A DNA stretch of 43,970 bases from IMG/VR virus record IMGVR_UViG_3300029448_000064, positions 3,302 to 47,271 of that record. One strand, written 5' to 3'. The stretch is from a virus. The notes beneath the pieces were generated by a model, which worked only from the letters and a program-made list of their open reading frames with translations, was not told where the DNA came from and did no database searches. Position 1 is the stretch's first letter. The number at the start of each line of letters is the position of its first letter. The translations under genes and the position numbers were made by a program. Positions 19,118-25,414 of this stretch are shown one piece after another.

Positions 19118-19209
19118 TTTGGCCTACTGGTGCCAACCAAACATTTACAAAAAACTTTCAAGAGTGTGAATTCCTTTCATGTTAATTTGTTTATAGTATG
19201 TAGGCCAAA
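19118..19209. repeat. 10-bp inverted repeat with long spacer
   Basis: TTTGGCCTAC at 19118-19127 is the exact reverse complement of GTAGGCCAAA at 19200-19209, with 72 bases between. It directly abuts the next inverted repeat, so the two could fold as adjacent stems in an RNA from either strand. Confidence 0.6.
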
Positions 19210-19210
19210 T

Positions 19211-19281
19211 TTAAAGCGGGATTATTATATGAATGTGAGTTAATATACTAATATAACGATAACCTCGTTTTCCCGCTTTAA
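19211..19281. terminator. 11-bp inverted repeat, candidate bidirectional terminator or structured RNA
   Basis: TTAAAGCGGGA at 19211-19221 pairs perfectly with TCCCGCTTTAA at 19271-19281 across a 49-base AT-rich loop. It lies three bases beyond the last leftward stop. The loop is long for a classical intrinsic terminator and the T-run is short, so termination is inferred mostly from its place between converging units. Confidence 0.45.
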
Positions 19282-19283
19282 TT

Positions 19284-19433
19284 TTACAACTTGTTTACTC
19301 TACCTAACAGTTCATCTAATATAATTGTTTCAGACTTAGATAAGAATGGTGCTTTCTTATAGTTTACTAAAGCTGATTTCAATAATAATAACTCTGCTGG
19401 ATTATAAAACTCTAATATTATAGTATCAGTCAT
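19284..19433 (-). CDS. Small last protein of the leftward unit, unknown
   Basis: A 49-residue frame whose ATG lies within the end of the upstream gene (ATGACTGA overlap). It reads Met-Thr-Asp-Thr-Ile-Ile-Leu-Glu, then a helix-rich middle, and ends Asn-Lys-Leu. The tight overlap and protein-like composition support it. No function can be assigned. Confidence 0.5.
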   Translation of the reverse strand: MTDTIILEFYNPAELLLLKSALVNYKKAPFLSKSETIILDELLGRVNKL

Positions 19434-19593
19434 CACAACACTCGCAATTCCCTACTCTAGGTTGTGCGAAACTATCATGAGAATCTTCTGATGCTCTAAT
19501 TATTTTATCGGTAGCTAAATTTTTATCTTTTTCTTCTAATATTTTTTTAGCTAATGACATAATAGCTTCTATTTCTCTTTTATCCATCTTCAT
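19426..19593 (-). CDS. Small protein with Cys-rich tail, unknown
   Basis: A 55-residue frame starting inside the end of the resolvase-like gene, after a GGAG site with suitable spacing. It has an amphipathic Lys/Glu helix (about residues 4-24) and ends Asn-Cys-Glu-Cys-Cys-Asp-Asp, a cluster that might bind metal. It overlaps the next leftward gene by eight bases. A second in-frame ATG exists at 19587. Confidence 0.5.
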   Translation of the reverse strand: MKMDKREIEAIMSLAKKILEEKDKNLATDKIIRASEDSHDSFAQPRVGNCECCDD

Positions 19594-19915
19594 TAGATTT
19601 CATCTCCTTTTCTATTTTAATTAATCTAATCCATTCTTTATATGGTATTACAGCTAACGCTTCTTTGCGATCCATACGTGTAACTACTAAGTCTACATCA
19701 TCTGCATGATGCTTAGGATATAACCATTGTGCAATCTTTTTTTTCATTTTAGCTTGGACTGCATACCCTTCTACTAAACAATCAACTTGTTCAGACTTAC
19801 CTAATGCTTTACCATTAGAAGCATAGGCCCTCTCAGCAGAGAGCCCTTCTTCTTTAGCAATGTTAACACATTCTCTTTCAAGATTGTTGCCACGTATTTT
19901 ATTTCTATGCGTCAT
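19580..19915 (-). CDS. Holliday junction resolvase-like PD-(D/E)XK nuclease
   Basis: A 111-residue protein with the order of elements seen in archaeal Hjc-type resolvases: Arg-Gly-x-x-Leu-Glu13-Arg-Glu near the start, Ala-Glu-Arg-Ala-Tyr-Ala-Ser-Asn-Gly at 27-35, Asp45 after a Glu-Gln-Val strand, and Gln54-Ala-Lys56 in the place of the usual Glu-x-Lys. The protein is basic. Such enzymes cut branched DNA made during replication and recombination before packaging. Gln for Glu in the last motif occurs in related nucleases, but activity is not certain. It follows the primase-helicase and lies in the replication group. Confidence 0.65.
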   Translation of the reverse strand: MTHRNKIRGNNLERECVNIAKEEGLSAERAYASNGKALGKSEQVDCLVEGYAVQAKMKKKIAQWLYPKHHADDVDLVVTRMDRKEALAVIPYKEWIRLIKIEKEMKSNEDG

Positions 19916-20114
19916 AACGTCTGGTAATATTAATATATTTATCCCATTTCCTAAGAGTTAAACACATTGTTGTATTCTTAATACCAACACCTATTGAGTA
20001 ATGTATACCAAGTTCTTTATTAATACATAATGATAAATTAAACGTATTAAAGAACCAAAGTTTCCATATCTTAATCTTGGCATGTGACGGATGATCTCTT
20101 TCTATTCTAATCAT
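19905..20114 (-). CDS. Small basic protein, unknown
   Basis: A 69-residue protein between the primase-helicase and resolvase-like genes, with AAAGGAA upstream of its ATG and an 11-base overlap with the next gene. It is rich in Ile, Lys, Arg and aromatic residues and is probably a compact beta-rich fold. No family is recognised; position suggests an accessory role in DNA metabolism. Confidence 0.55.
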   Translation of the reverse strand: MIRIERDHPSHAKIKIWKLWFFNTFNLSLCINKELGIHYSIGVGIKNTTMCLTLRKWDKYINITRRYDA

Positions 20115-20124
20115 ATTATTTCCT

Positions 20125-21912
20125 TTACAAGTTTACTTTTGTGAATGTCATTGTCTCAGGATGAAACTGTGTTAATAGTTCTAATCGTCCATCATCTCTA
20201 GACTTTTCAGTAACTACTGTTCTGTATTGATCGTTTCTATTTCCTTTTATTACAACAACCTTGTCTGCTTTTTGTACTACATTGGACGAACCTTTAAGTG
20301 AGTGTAATCCAACCATACCTTGTGCTGCACTAGCTTTATTTAAATGATGTATAGCAAAAATCAAAGTGTTATTTCGTTGTGCAATTTGCTTTAACGTATC
20401 AATAACTATGTTTTGTTTTTGTATATCACCATCAAATCTATCTACTTGCATTTCGTCAGTAGTATCTACTACTAATATATTAGGTTCGTATTGTGCTACT
20501 ACTTTCTTAACAGCTTCTATTTCAGGAGCAATAACCATTATTTTTAAATGATCTAACTCGTCTTTAACAGAAAAATCTGGATCACTTTTGTATTGATTAA
20601 TTACCCAATCATTAGTTTGTCCTTTTACTATCTGCACAAACCTTCTCCATATTAATATCTCATTCATTTCTAATGATAAAAATAAAGTATCTTTTTTGGC
20701 TTGTGCTACAAGATTTTGTACAAACGCTGTCTTACCCATACCAGTGTCACCACTAAATATAACTAACTCTCCAGGTTTAAACACGTAATCTTGTGCTCCA
20801 TGAAATACGTCAGCAATATTAATACTTCTTTTAGTGAAGTCTTTCTCTATATACTCTTTGAATGTATCTTCTAAAGTATTTGAATCACGTATATCTAATA
20901 CATAATCTTTTCTTTTAAAGTGTATACATTTCGGATCACAGTATTCCATTAAGATAGTGTCGTCACATCCGTATATATATTGATTATCATATACGTTTGT
21001 AACAGTACGTTCTATTTCATTTGCTTCCATAGTATCTTGTGCCCACTTGTTAATACCGTTTAACGATACTATAAATGGTATTCCAGCTCTTTTCCAAGAG
21101 CTAACCATTCTCATCATATTTTTATTTCTAGACCCTTGTATAGGTCCTTCATTAAATATGTGTTGAACACAAGTAACTACAGAATTAGCATCACTAGTAC
21201 GCATTGGTTTCAAACTAACGTTTGCTTTATTAGCAATGATAGACGTTTGTAAGTAAGGTTCTACTATTGTATCATGACTATTAAACGTAGCGTAAAAGTT
21301 AGGCTTAGTTTTTTCATACTCTTTGTAACTTTTTCTTGACTTAGCTATATTGCAGACATCATCATAAGATAAATTAAATATATCTTCTAATGGTAGCCAT
21401 ACTTTATGTAAGTTAGTTTTCTTGTTTAATGACCAAGGTGATCTTATAATTCTAGTCTTATCGTATATGTTATCACCAAAACTAAAATGTTCTGTTAAAG
21501 TTGATTTAACTTTTTCATGTACATTTTTGTTAGGTTGAAAACCAAATACATTAAGTAGCTCAATATGATAACCGCTGCCACTAAACCATACGTTAACATG
21601 GCTACTATCAATACCAAAATCAAACAACTCATTACAAGAATGTATGAGATAGCTTTGCATATTTTGTCCATCGATTTCCCCTTTGTCTAAATCTATAATA
21701 ATTCTATTGGGATATGCTAATCCTTCATAGTTTTTTACAGAGTTGGTTTTTAATACATGATCTTTGAACGTTGTGTCAAACAAATAATATGATACATACA
21801 TTTCTTTTTTGAATGCATTTACATTTACTTTCTTTAAATAACTTTCGTAATCACATATAATATTTCTATTACTAATTGTATCTTCTACAATTTCTACTAT
21901 TCTATTCTCCAT
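20125..21912 (-). CDS. AEP-type primase fused to DnaB-like helicase
   Basis: A 595-residue two-domain replication protein. The N-terminal part shows the archaeo-eukaryotic primase motifs: Asp74-Leu-Asp76 after three Ile, Ser111-Gly-Ser-Gly-Tyr-His116, and an Arg-rich third motif near 154-171 (Thr-Arg-Ile-Ile-Arg-Ser-Pro-Trp). A Cys cluster at 316, 325 and 329 may bind zinc. The C-terminal RecA-like domain has a Walker A, Gly388-Asp-Thr-Gly-Met-Gly-Lys394-Thr, and a Walker B ending in Asp482, as in DnaB-family helicases. It should prime and unwind the phage origin. No DNA polymerase gene is present here, so it presumably recruits the host enzyme. Confidence 0.85.
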   Translation of the reverse strand: MENRIVEIVEDTISNRNIICDYESYLKKVNVNAFKKEMYVSYYLFDTTFKDHVLKTNSVKNYEGLAYPNRIIIDLDKGEIDGQNMQSYLIHSCNELFDFGIDSSHVNVWFSGSGYHIELLNVFGFQPNKNVHEKVKSTLTEHFSFGDNIYDKTRIIRSPWSLNKKTNLHKVWLPLEDIFNLSYDDVCNIAKSRKSYKEYEKTKPNFYATFNSHDTIVEPYLQTSIIANKANVSLKPMRTSDANSVVTCVQHIFNEGPIQGSRNKNMMRMVSSWKRAGIPFIVSLNGINKWAQDTMEANEIERTVTNVYDNQYIYGCDDTILMEYCDPKCIHFKRKDYVLDIRDSNTLEDTFKEYIEKDFTKRSINIADVFHGAQDYVFKPGELVIFSGDTGMGKTAFVQNLVAQAKKDTLFLSLEMNEILIWRRFVQIVKGQTNDWVINQYKSDPDFSVKDELDHLKIMVIAPEIEAVKKVVAQYEPNILVVDTTDEMQVDRFDGDIQKQNIVIDTLKQIAQRNNTLIFAIHHLNKASAAQGMVGLHSLKGSSNVVQKADKVVVIKGNRNDQYRTVVTEKSRDDGRLELLTQFHPETMTFTKVNL

Positions 21913-22148
21913 CCTTTTACCTTACTTTTATTATGTTGAACTTCTTCTAATTTAATTCCATGCCTCTTTAAAGTATTACTTTCACGTATCTTTCTAAATG
22001 CCCTAGCATAAGTACTTGCAGTGTGCATTTTTTGATGTACAAGTCTACCATAATTAGGCAATGACCCTTCTAAATCGTAACTATAAAAGACTGGATTACT
22101 AGTTTTTATACTTTTAATCCAGCCAATTACGATGTCTTTTGCAGACAT
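21897..22148 (-). CDS. Small basic protein in the replication operon, unknown
   Basis: An 83-residue protein starting in a TAATG overlap with the SSB-like gene and overlapping the primase-helicase by 16 bases. Sequence such as Ala-Ser-Thr-Tyr-Ala-Arg-Ala-Phe-Arg-Lys-Ile-Arg-Glu followed by Val-Lys-Gly-Trp-Arg-Ile-Glu at the end resembles a small winged-helix DNA-binding domain (recognition helix then wing). That reading is tentative. A loader or origin-binding role would suit its position. Confidence 0.6.
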   Translation of the reverse strand: MSAKDIVIGWIKSIKTSNPVFYSYDLEGSLPNYGRLVHQKMHTASTYARAFRKIRESNTLKRHGIKLEEVQHNKSKVKGWRIE

Positions 22149-22708
22149 TAGAACGGCACTTCAGAACCATCAAAAGCTTTCTTAACCATATCAACTGTAG
22201 CTTTTTCTTCTACTGTTTCAGTTGCTTGTGATGCTATGTTTTTATCATAGTCTTTAGGGTAACCTTTACTAATCTGTTGATTAAAACGAGACTCTAGTTG
22301 TTCTTTTGCATCTATTGATGATAAAACTCCCCAGGTATTACGTTTATATTTACCAGTAGATTTGTATGTAATGCAAGCTACCTTTTTATTTGCTAAAGAT
22401 TCAAGTGATTTAGTATCTAAAACACCATTATCTGCTACATTTAGATCGCATCCAGCTGCAACAAACAAAGTATTTAGATCGTCAGGATATTTTAATCCTG
22501 TTACTATGTCATTTGTATCTTTTTCAAAGTTTTGATTAACAAAACAAATATAAGTATAGCCATTATTGTCGTCTGTCAACTCTAATTTTAAACTCATGTC
22601 TGTATATTGTGAATCCATTACTTCAATATCAGTAATAGAACAATCATTTACAAAGTAATTTCTTGTATTACTACCTCTATTATTCATTTTTGTACCATTT
22701 ATAGCCAT
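22148..22708 (-). CDS. Single-stranded DNA-binding-like protein
   Basis: A 186-residue protein with an OB-fold-like beta-rich N-terminal part (about 1-130), a variable linker, and a C-terminal tip Gly-Ser-Glu-Val-Pro-Phe. The tip closely mirrors the acidic Asp-Asp-Ile-Pro-Phe tail that bacterial SSB uses to recruit partner proteins. It is located directly upstream of the primase-helicase in the same operon. The core is too diverged to call from sequence alone, so the tip and context carry the assignment. GGAGG precedes the start. Confidence 0.65.
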   Translation of the reverse strand: MAINGTKMNNRGSNTRNYFVNDCSITDIEVMDSQYTDMSLKLELTDDNNGYTYICFVNQNFEKDTNDIVTGLKYPDDLNTLFVAAGCDLNVADNGVLDTKSLESLANKKVACITYKSTGKYKRNTWGVLSSIDAKEQLESRFNQQISKGYPKDYDKNIASQATETVEEKATVDMVKKAFDGSEVPF

Positions 22709-22971
22709 TACGCCTCCGTTCCTGTACGATTATCGTTAATATAGTCTTGGTTTTTGTCATTGATAGCGTCTTGCATCATATCATTATGGTTTTCCATGTG
22801 TTGATGTAATGCTTTTGTTGTTTGTTCAGTATCAATGTAATCATATCCGTATTGACCGCCTTGATATGCTATTCTTACGAGTACATAATCACCATGATCG
22901 TTACTAATATATTGAATGTCTCCTTCATTCATGTCAGATATTGTATGTTTACTTGCTTCCTTTTGACTCAT
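22708..22971 (-). CDS. Small acidic protein in the recombination group, unknown
   Basis: An 87-residue protein. I chose ATG 22971 over 22983 because GGAGG sits five bases upstream of it. It overlaps the end of the annealing-like gene and ends one base into the SSB-like start. It is Asp/Asn/Gln/His-rich, with Tyr-Gln-Gly-Gly-Gln-Tyr-Gly-Tyr-Asp in the middle. No motif allows a function. Confidence 0.6.
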   Translation of the reverse strand: MSQKEASKHTISDMNEGDIQYISNDHGDYVLVRIAYQGGQYGYDYIDTEQTTKALHQHMENHNDMMQDAINDKNQDYINDNRTGTEA

Positions 22972-23527
22972 TCTTGCCTCCATCCAGTATCTGTGTTTCT
23001 AAATAAGATTTAGTAGTGCCAACTCTTACTAACGTATCAAAGTATCCATCTGATCTTTGTTTTGTATACTTAAGAAAGTGTTCTTCACCTATAAAAGGCT
23101 TAGCTTTTTTTGCTAAGTCATCTAATTCTTCTAGATGTTTGATCTTAACATGTGATTTAACTGCTGCTGCTTTAGCATTATCTACTTCATCTTTAGAAGC
23201 TATTGAATAACCTCCACCAAATCCAGCAAATGCTAATGCTCTACCAACTGCAGATGTTTCACAGTTTTCTAATGCTGATGTCTTGTTTACAAATCCTGTA
23301 TTGTCACGTTCAGCTGCGTAACCAGTGTAATACATATCAGGATTAGTTTGTTTGTCAGGATATACAGTAGACTTAATCATGTATTCATTACATCTTTCAC
23401 CTGATGGTGTGTCTGTAATATTGTTTACTGATATAAGTTCTGTTTCTATTGTAGAAGTAGGATATTCTGATAAGAATGCTTCCACACGATCTTTTACTTC
23501 TGTATATTCTTTGCCTTTGAACTTCAT
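22949..23527 (-). CDS. Putative ERF/Rad52-type single-strand annealing protein
   Basis: A 192-residue protein containing Glu-Asn-Cys-Glu-Thr-Ser-Ala-Val-Gly-Arg-Ala-Leu-Ala-Phe-Ala-Gly-Phe-Gly (about 86-103) and then Ser-Lys-Asp-Glu-Val. This element, best known as Glu-Thr-Ser-Ala-Ile-Gly-Arg-Ala-Leu-Ala, is common to a phage family treated as ERF/Sak-like annealing or ssDNA-binding proteins. The neighbouring SSB-like and resolvase-like genes agree with a recombination role. GGAG precedes the ATG. The family name is from memory, so confidence in the exact type is moderate. Confidence 0.6.
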   Translation of the reverse strand: MKFKGKEYTEVKDRVEAFLSEYPTSTIETELISVNNITDTPSGERCNEYMIKSTVYPDKQTNPDMYYTGYAAERDNTGFVNKTSALENCETSAVGRALAFAGFGGGYSIASKDEVDNAKAAAVKSHVKIKHLEELDDLAKKAKPFIGEEHFLKYTKQRSDGYFDTLVRVGTTKSYLETQILDGGKNESKGSK

Positions 23528-23580
23528 TTATTCTCCGTTTCGTTTCATGTTTAATTAATAGATTATTATTGTAATCTAAC

Positions 23581-23598
23581 TTTGTAATATACTACAAA
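23581..23598. promoter_or_regulatory. Dyad symmetry upstream of replication operon
   Basis: TTTGTA-N6-TACAAA, with an almost palindromic centre, lies about 54 bases upstream of the annealing-like gene. A second small dyad (AGATTA-N6-TAATCT, 23560-23577) follows toward the gene. The 75-base gap they occupy is large for this compact unit, so this is a likely operator/promoter site. No strong -35/-10 pair could be fixed. Confidence 0.4.
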
Positions 23599-23602
23599 AT
23601 TC

Positions 23603-23779
23603 TTAATCTTGCAAGTATTTTTCGTACATAAACTCTCCATAATCCTTACATCCTGTACATAATGCTACGTAAGTTTCGTCTTCTAAATCTTTACCCGATT
23701 CAGATATTGGTTCTGATGCTGGCGAACCATTAGTACATACTGTACATATTAAATCGCCTGGATCATCATTGTTATTCAT
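23603..23779 (-). CDS. Small zinc-ribbon-like protein
   Basis: A 58-residue protein with two CxxC knuckles (Cys-Thr-Val-Cys and Cys-Thr-Gly-Cys) separated by about 27 residues, a spacing typical of small zinc ribbons. I chose ATG 23779 with AAAGGAAATAAC before it rather than the upstream TTG at 23794. It is acidic between the knuckles. It could be a regulator or a nucleic-acid or protein binder. It lies between the E1-like gene and the replication genes, with gaps on both sides. Confidence 0.65.
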   Translation of the reverse strand: MNNNDDPGDLICTVCTNGSPASEPISESGKDLEDETYVALCTGCKDYGEFMYEKYLQD

Positions 23780-23827
23780 GTTATTTCCTTTCAATCAAAA
23801 GGGCCGCTATTTATAGTGGATTACGAA

Positions 23828-23852
23828 GAGAGGTATATAATGCGACCCTCTC
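23828..23852 (-). terminator. Short hairpin after the E1-like gene
   Basis: GAGAGG at 23828-23833 pairs with CCTCTC at 23847-23852 across a 13-base loop, just past the end of the E1-like gene in the transcript direction. There is no clear T-run, so it may be a weak terminator or a processing hairpin separating the modifier cassette from the replication genes. Confidence 0.3.
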
Positions 23853-23864
23853 AATTTATTTATT

Positions 23865-24527
23865 TTACGTAGTAAATGACTTGTAATCTAATGCCATAGT
23901 AGGAAAATTAAAAGCAAAACTTTGTTGATAAGGCTCGCTTCTTAATATCTTTTTAATGGTATTACTAATAAAACTACCGCTCATATTACTACAATATGAT
24001 GTTGCCTTAGCATTACATGGCTCACTACTACCTTCTTCGTCAGAATACCATGTTGCTAAGTATTGTTTCATTGTTGGATTTTTAAATGTATACTGCTGAT
24101 AATGTTCAGCACCCATACGTCCATCAATTAACAGTAAAGGCTTTCTCTTCTTCATTATTTTCTCTACTGCGTCTTTTCTACTATCCATAGAATCAAATCC
24201 CAATACAATTATGTCATTATTATCTTGACCTTGTGTATTGTGCTCTTCAAACAATCCATTGTAAATACTTATATCGCATTCTGGATTAATATCTTCCAGT
24301 ATTTCTTGCAATGCTTTTACTTTTGGCATGTTCAAATGTCTGTGTGAGTACATAGATACACCAATATTTTCAGTATTGACTTCATCCATGTCGTATAAAT
24401 TAATATTTACACCACCCATTCTAGCAATTTGACTAGCTGCGGCACTACCAATAGCACCGCAACCTAATATATGATAGGTATATTTATCAAATGAATTTAC
24501 AAGGGCTTTGTATCTTTGATTTATCAT
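23865..24527 (-). CDS. ThiF/E1-like adenylating enzyme for a ubiquitin-like protein
   Basis: A 220-residue, single-domain E1-like protein. Evidence: a Rossmann nucleotide loop Gly22-Cys-Gly-Ala-Ile-Gly27, Asp46-Met-Asp48-Glu-Val at the end of the second strand, Asn54, Lys69-Val-Lys71, Asp112/Asp115-Ser-Arg117, and Cys171 in Glu-Pro-Cys-Asn-Ala-Lys-Ala-Thr-Ser-Tyr, where E1 enzymes carry the thioester or sulfur-carrier Cys before Thr-x-Tyr. The family adenylates the C-terminal Gly of a beta-grasp protein. ATG 24527 is preferred to TTG 24533 because it forms an ATGA overlap with the peptidase stop and has GGGGG upstream. It is smaller than eukaryotic E1 and near the size of MoeB/ThiF. Context argues against thiamine synthesis: no thiamine genes, but a JAMM peptidase and Gly-Gly protein adjacent. 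Confidence 0.85.
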   Translation of the reverse strand: MINQRYKALVNSFDKYTYHILGCGAIGSAAASQIARMGGVNINLYDMDEVNTENIGVSMYSHRHLNMPKVKALQEILEDINPECDISIYNGLFEEHNTQGQDNNDIIVLGFDSMDSRKDAVEKIMKKRKPLLLIDGRMGAEHYQQYTFKNPTMKQYLATWYSDEEGSSEPCNAKATSYCSNMSGSFISNTIKKILRSEPYQQSFAFNFPTMALDYKSFTT

Positions 24528-25414
24528 CTCCAACCCCCATAACTTAATGCATTAGCTTGATTAATTGCTACATCGGGATCAAACTTAGTTCCTTTAGCAT
24601 GTATATAACAATCAGCATCTACAAAATTGATAACTAAATCAAGATAATCTTTACTAATCTTACCAACTCTTAGCTCACTCTTATCTTTTCTTAGTTTCTG
24701 GTTTATCTTTCCTATGTCTGCACTGTATTTATTGTAATTATTGTTAGTTAAATAATTAAGTAATACATCATCCACCTTGCATTCAAGATTAACTCTTTCA
24801 GCGTCTGAACCAGTTTCTTCATCATCTGTAAATATACTTACTTGATTTTTATTGTTGTAAGTCCATCCTGATTTGTAGCTACCAGCAACTTTAGGCATTG
24901 TAGTTATAACACTTGTAGGTTTTGTGCACAACTTATCCACTTTATTAACTATACCCTTTGGTATTTCAGACATACCTTCAATTTCAATATCAACATCTAC
25001 GTGAACTTCTAACGGTTCCCAGATACTGATCCTAAACTTGTATTCTTCTTTCAGGTTTACTACTAAACTAAACGAGACTTTACTATTAGATGATTGTTGT
25101 ATAGCTGTTAAGTCTGTTCCGCTCCAGAAAGCTGCCATTGTATGATGACTATGCCACCAACAATAATATATATCTTTAGGATGATATTGCATACCCGTTT
25201 TCATTAGGTATTTTGCTAAATCATCTCTATCTATTACTGTATTACCTGCAGTTATTTCCTGTTTAAGTATCACTGGATCTAACATTCTAAATGTACCGTC
25301 ATCTTCTTTGACGACTACCATGTAGCCGCCAATTTCTGATTGATGTTCATCCCATGCATACTTTGAATAGTTCTGGATAGTATTCCAGTCTTTCTTACTT
25401 ATTACGTAACTCAT
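24524..25414 (-). CDS. JAMM/JAB-domain metallopeptidase (deubiquitinase-like)
   Basis: A 296-residue protein. The N-terminal ~130 residues are a JAB domain with the complete zinc motif: Glu27 in Ser-Glu-Ile-Gly-Gly, His88-Ser-His90, then exactly seven residues to Ser98-Gly-Thr-Asp101. All four metal/catalytic residues are intact. In bacteria such domains trim or remove ubiquitin-like proteins. The C-terminal ~160 residues (Lys/Asp/Asn-rich) are unrecognised and may bind substrate. It starts in an ATGA overlap with the E2-like gene and ends in an ATGA overlap with the E1-like gene, so the three are surely co-translated. Its probable substrate is the Gly-Gly protein two genes upstream. Confidence 0.85.
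   Translation of the reverse strand: MSYVISKKDWNTIQNYSKYAWDEHQSEIGGYMVVVKEDDGTFRMLDPVILKQEITAGNTVIDRDDLAKYLMKTGMQYHPKDIYYCWWHSHHTMAAFWSGTDLTAIQQSSNSKVSFSLVVNLKEEYKFRISIWEPLEVHVDVDIEIEGMSEIPKGIVNKVDKLCTKPTSVITTMPKVAGSYKSGWTYNNKNQVSIFTDDEETGSDAERVNLECKVDDVLLNYLTNNNYNKYSADIGKINQKLRKDKSELRVGKISKDYLDLVINFVDADCYIHAKGTKFDPDVAINQANALSYGGWR

Larger units (their letters stand above)
19024..19283. other. Convergent noncoding region between the two transcription units
   Basis: The 260 bases separating the converging rightward and leftward units hold no convincing gene. They contain two consecutive perfect inverted repeats with long loops (see separate entries) and pyrimidine-rich tracts at 19060-19120. 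The region probably ends transcription from both sides and may make a structured RNA. I looked for a tRNA or attachment site and saw none. Confidence 0.6.

Noticed and set aside
19024-19283. tRNA gene or phage attachment site in the convergent gap
   Set aside because: No cloverleaf could be built, no CCA-like end or T-arm is visible, and no integrase is encoded in the window.
23865-24527. Thiamine or molybdopterin biosynthesis ThiF/MoeB
   Set aside because: No other cofactor genes occur nearby, and the immediate coupling to a JAMM peptidase, an E2-like protein and a Gly-Gly protein is better explained by a protein-modifier system. Sulfur transfer cannot be wholly excluded.
24524-25414. Lambda K-like tail assembly peptidase (JAB plus NlpC/P60)
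   Set aside because: No NlpC/P60 domain is visible, and the gene is in the early leftward unit, not the tail block.
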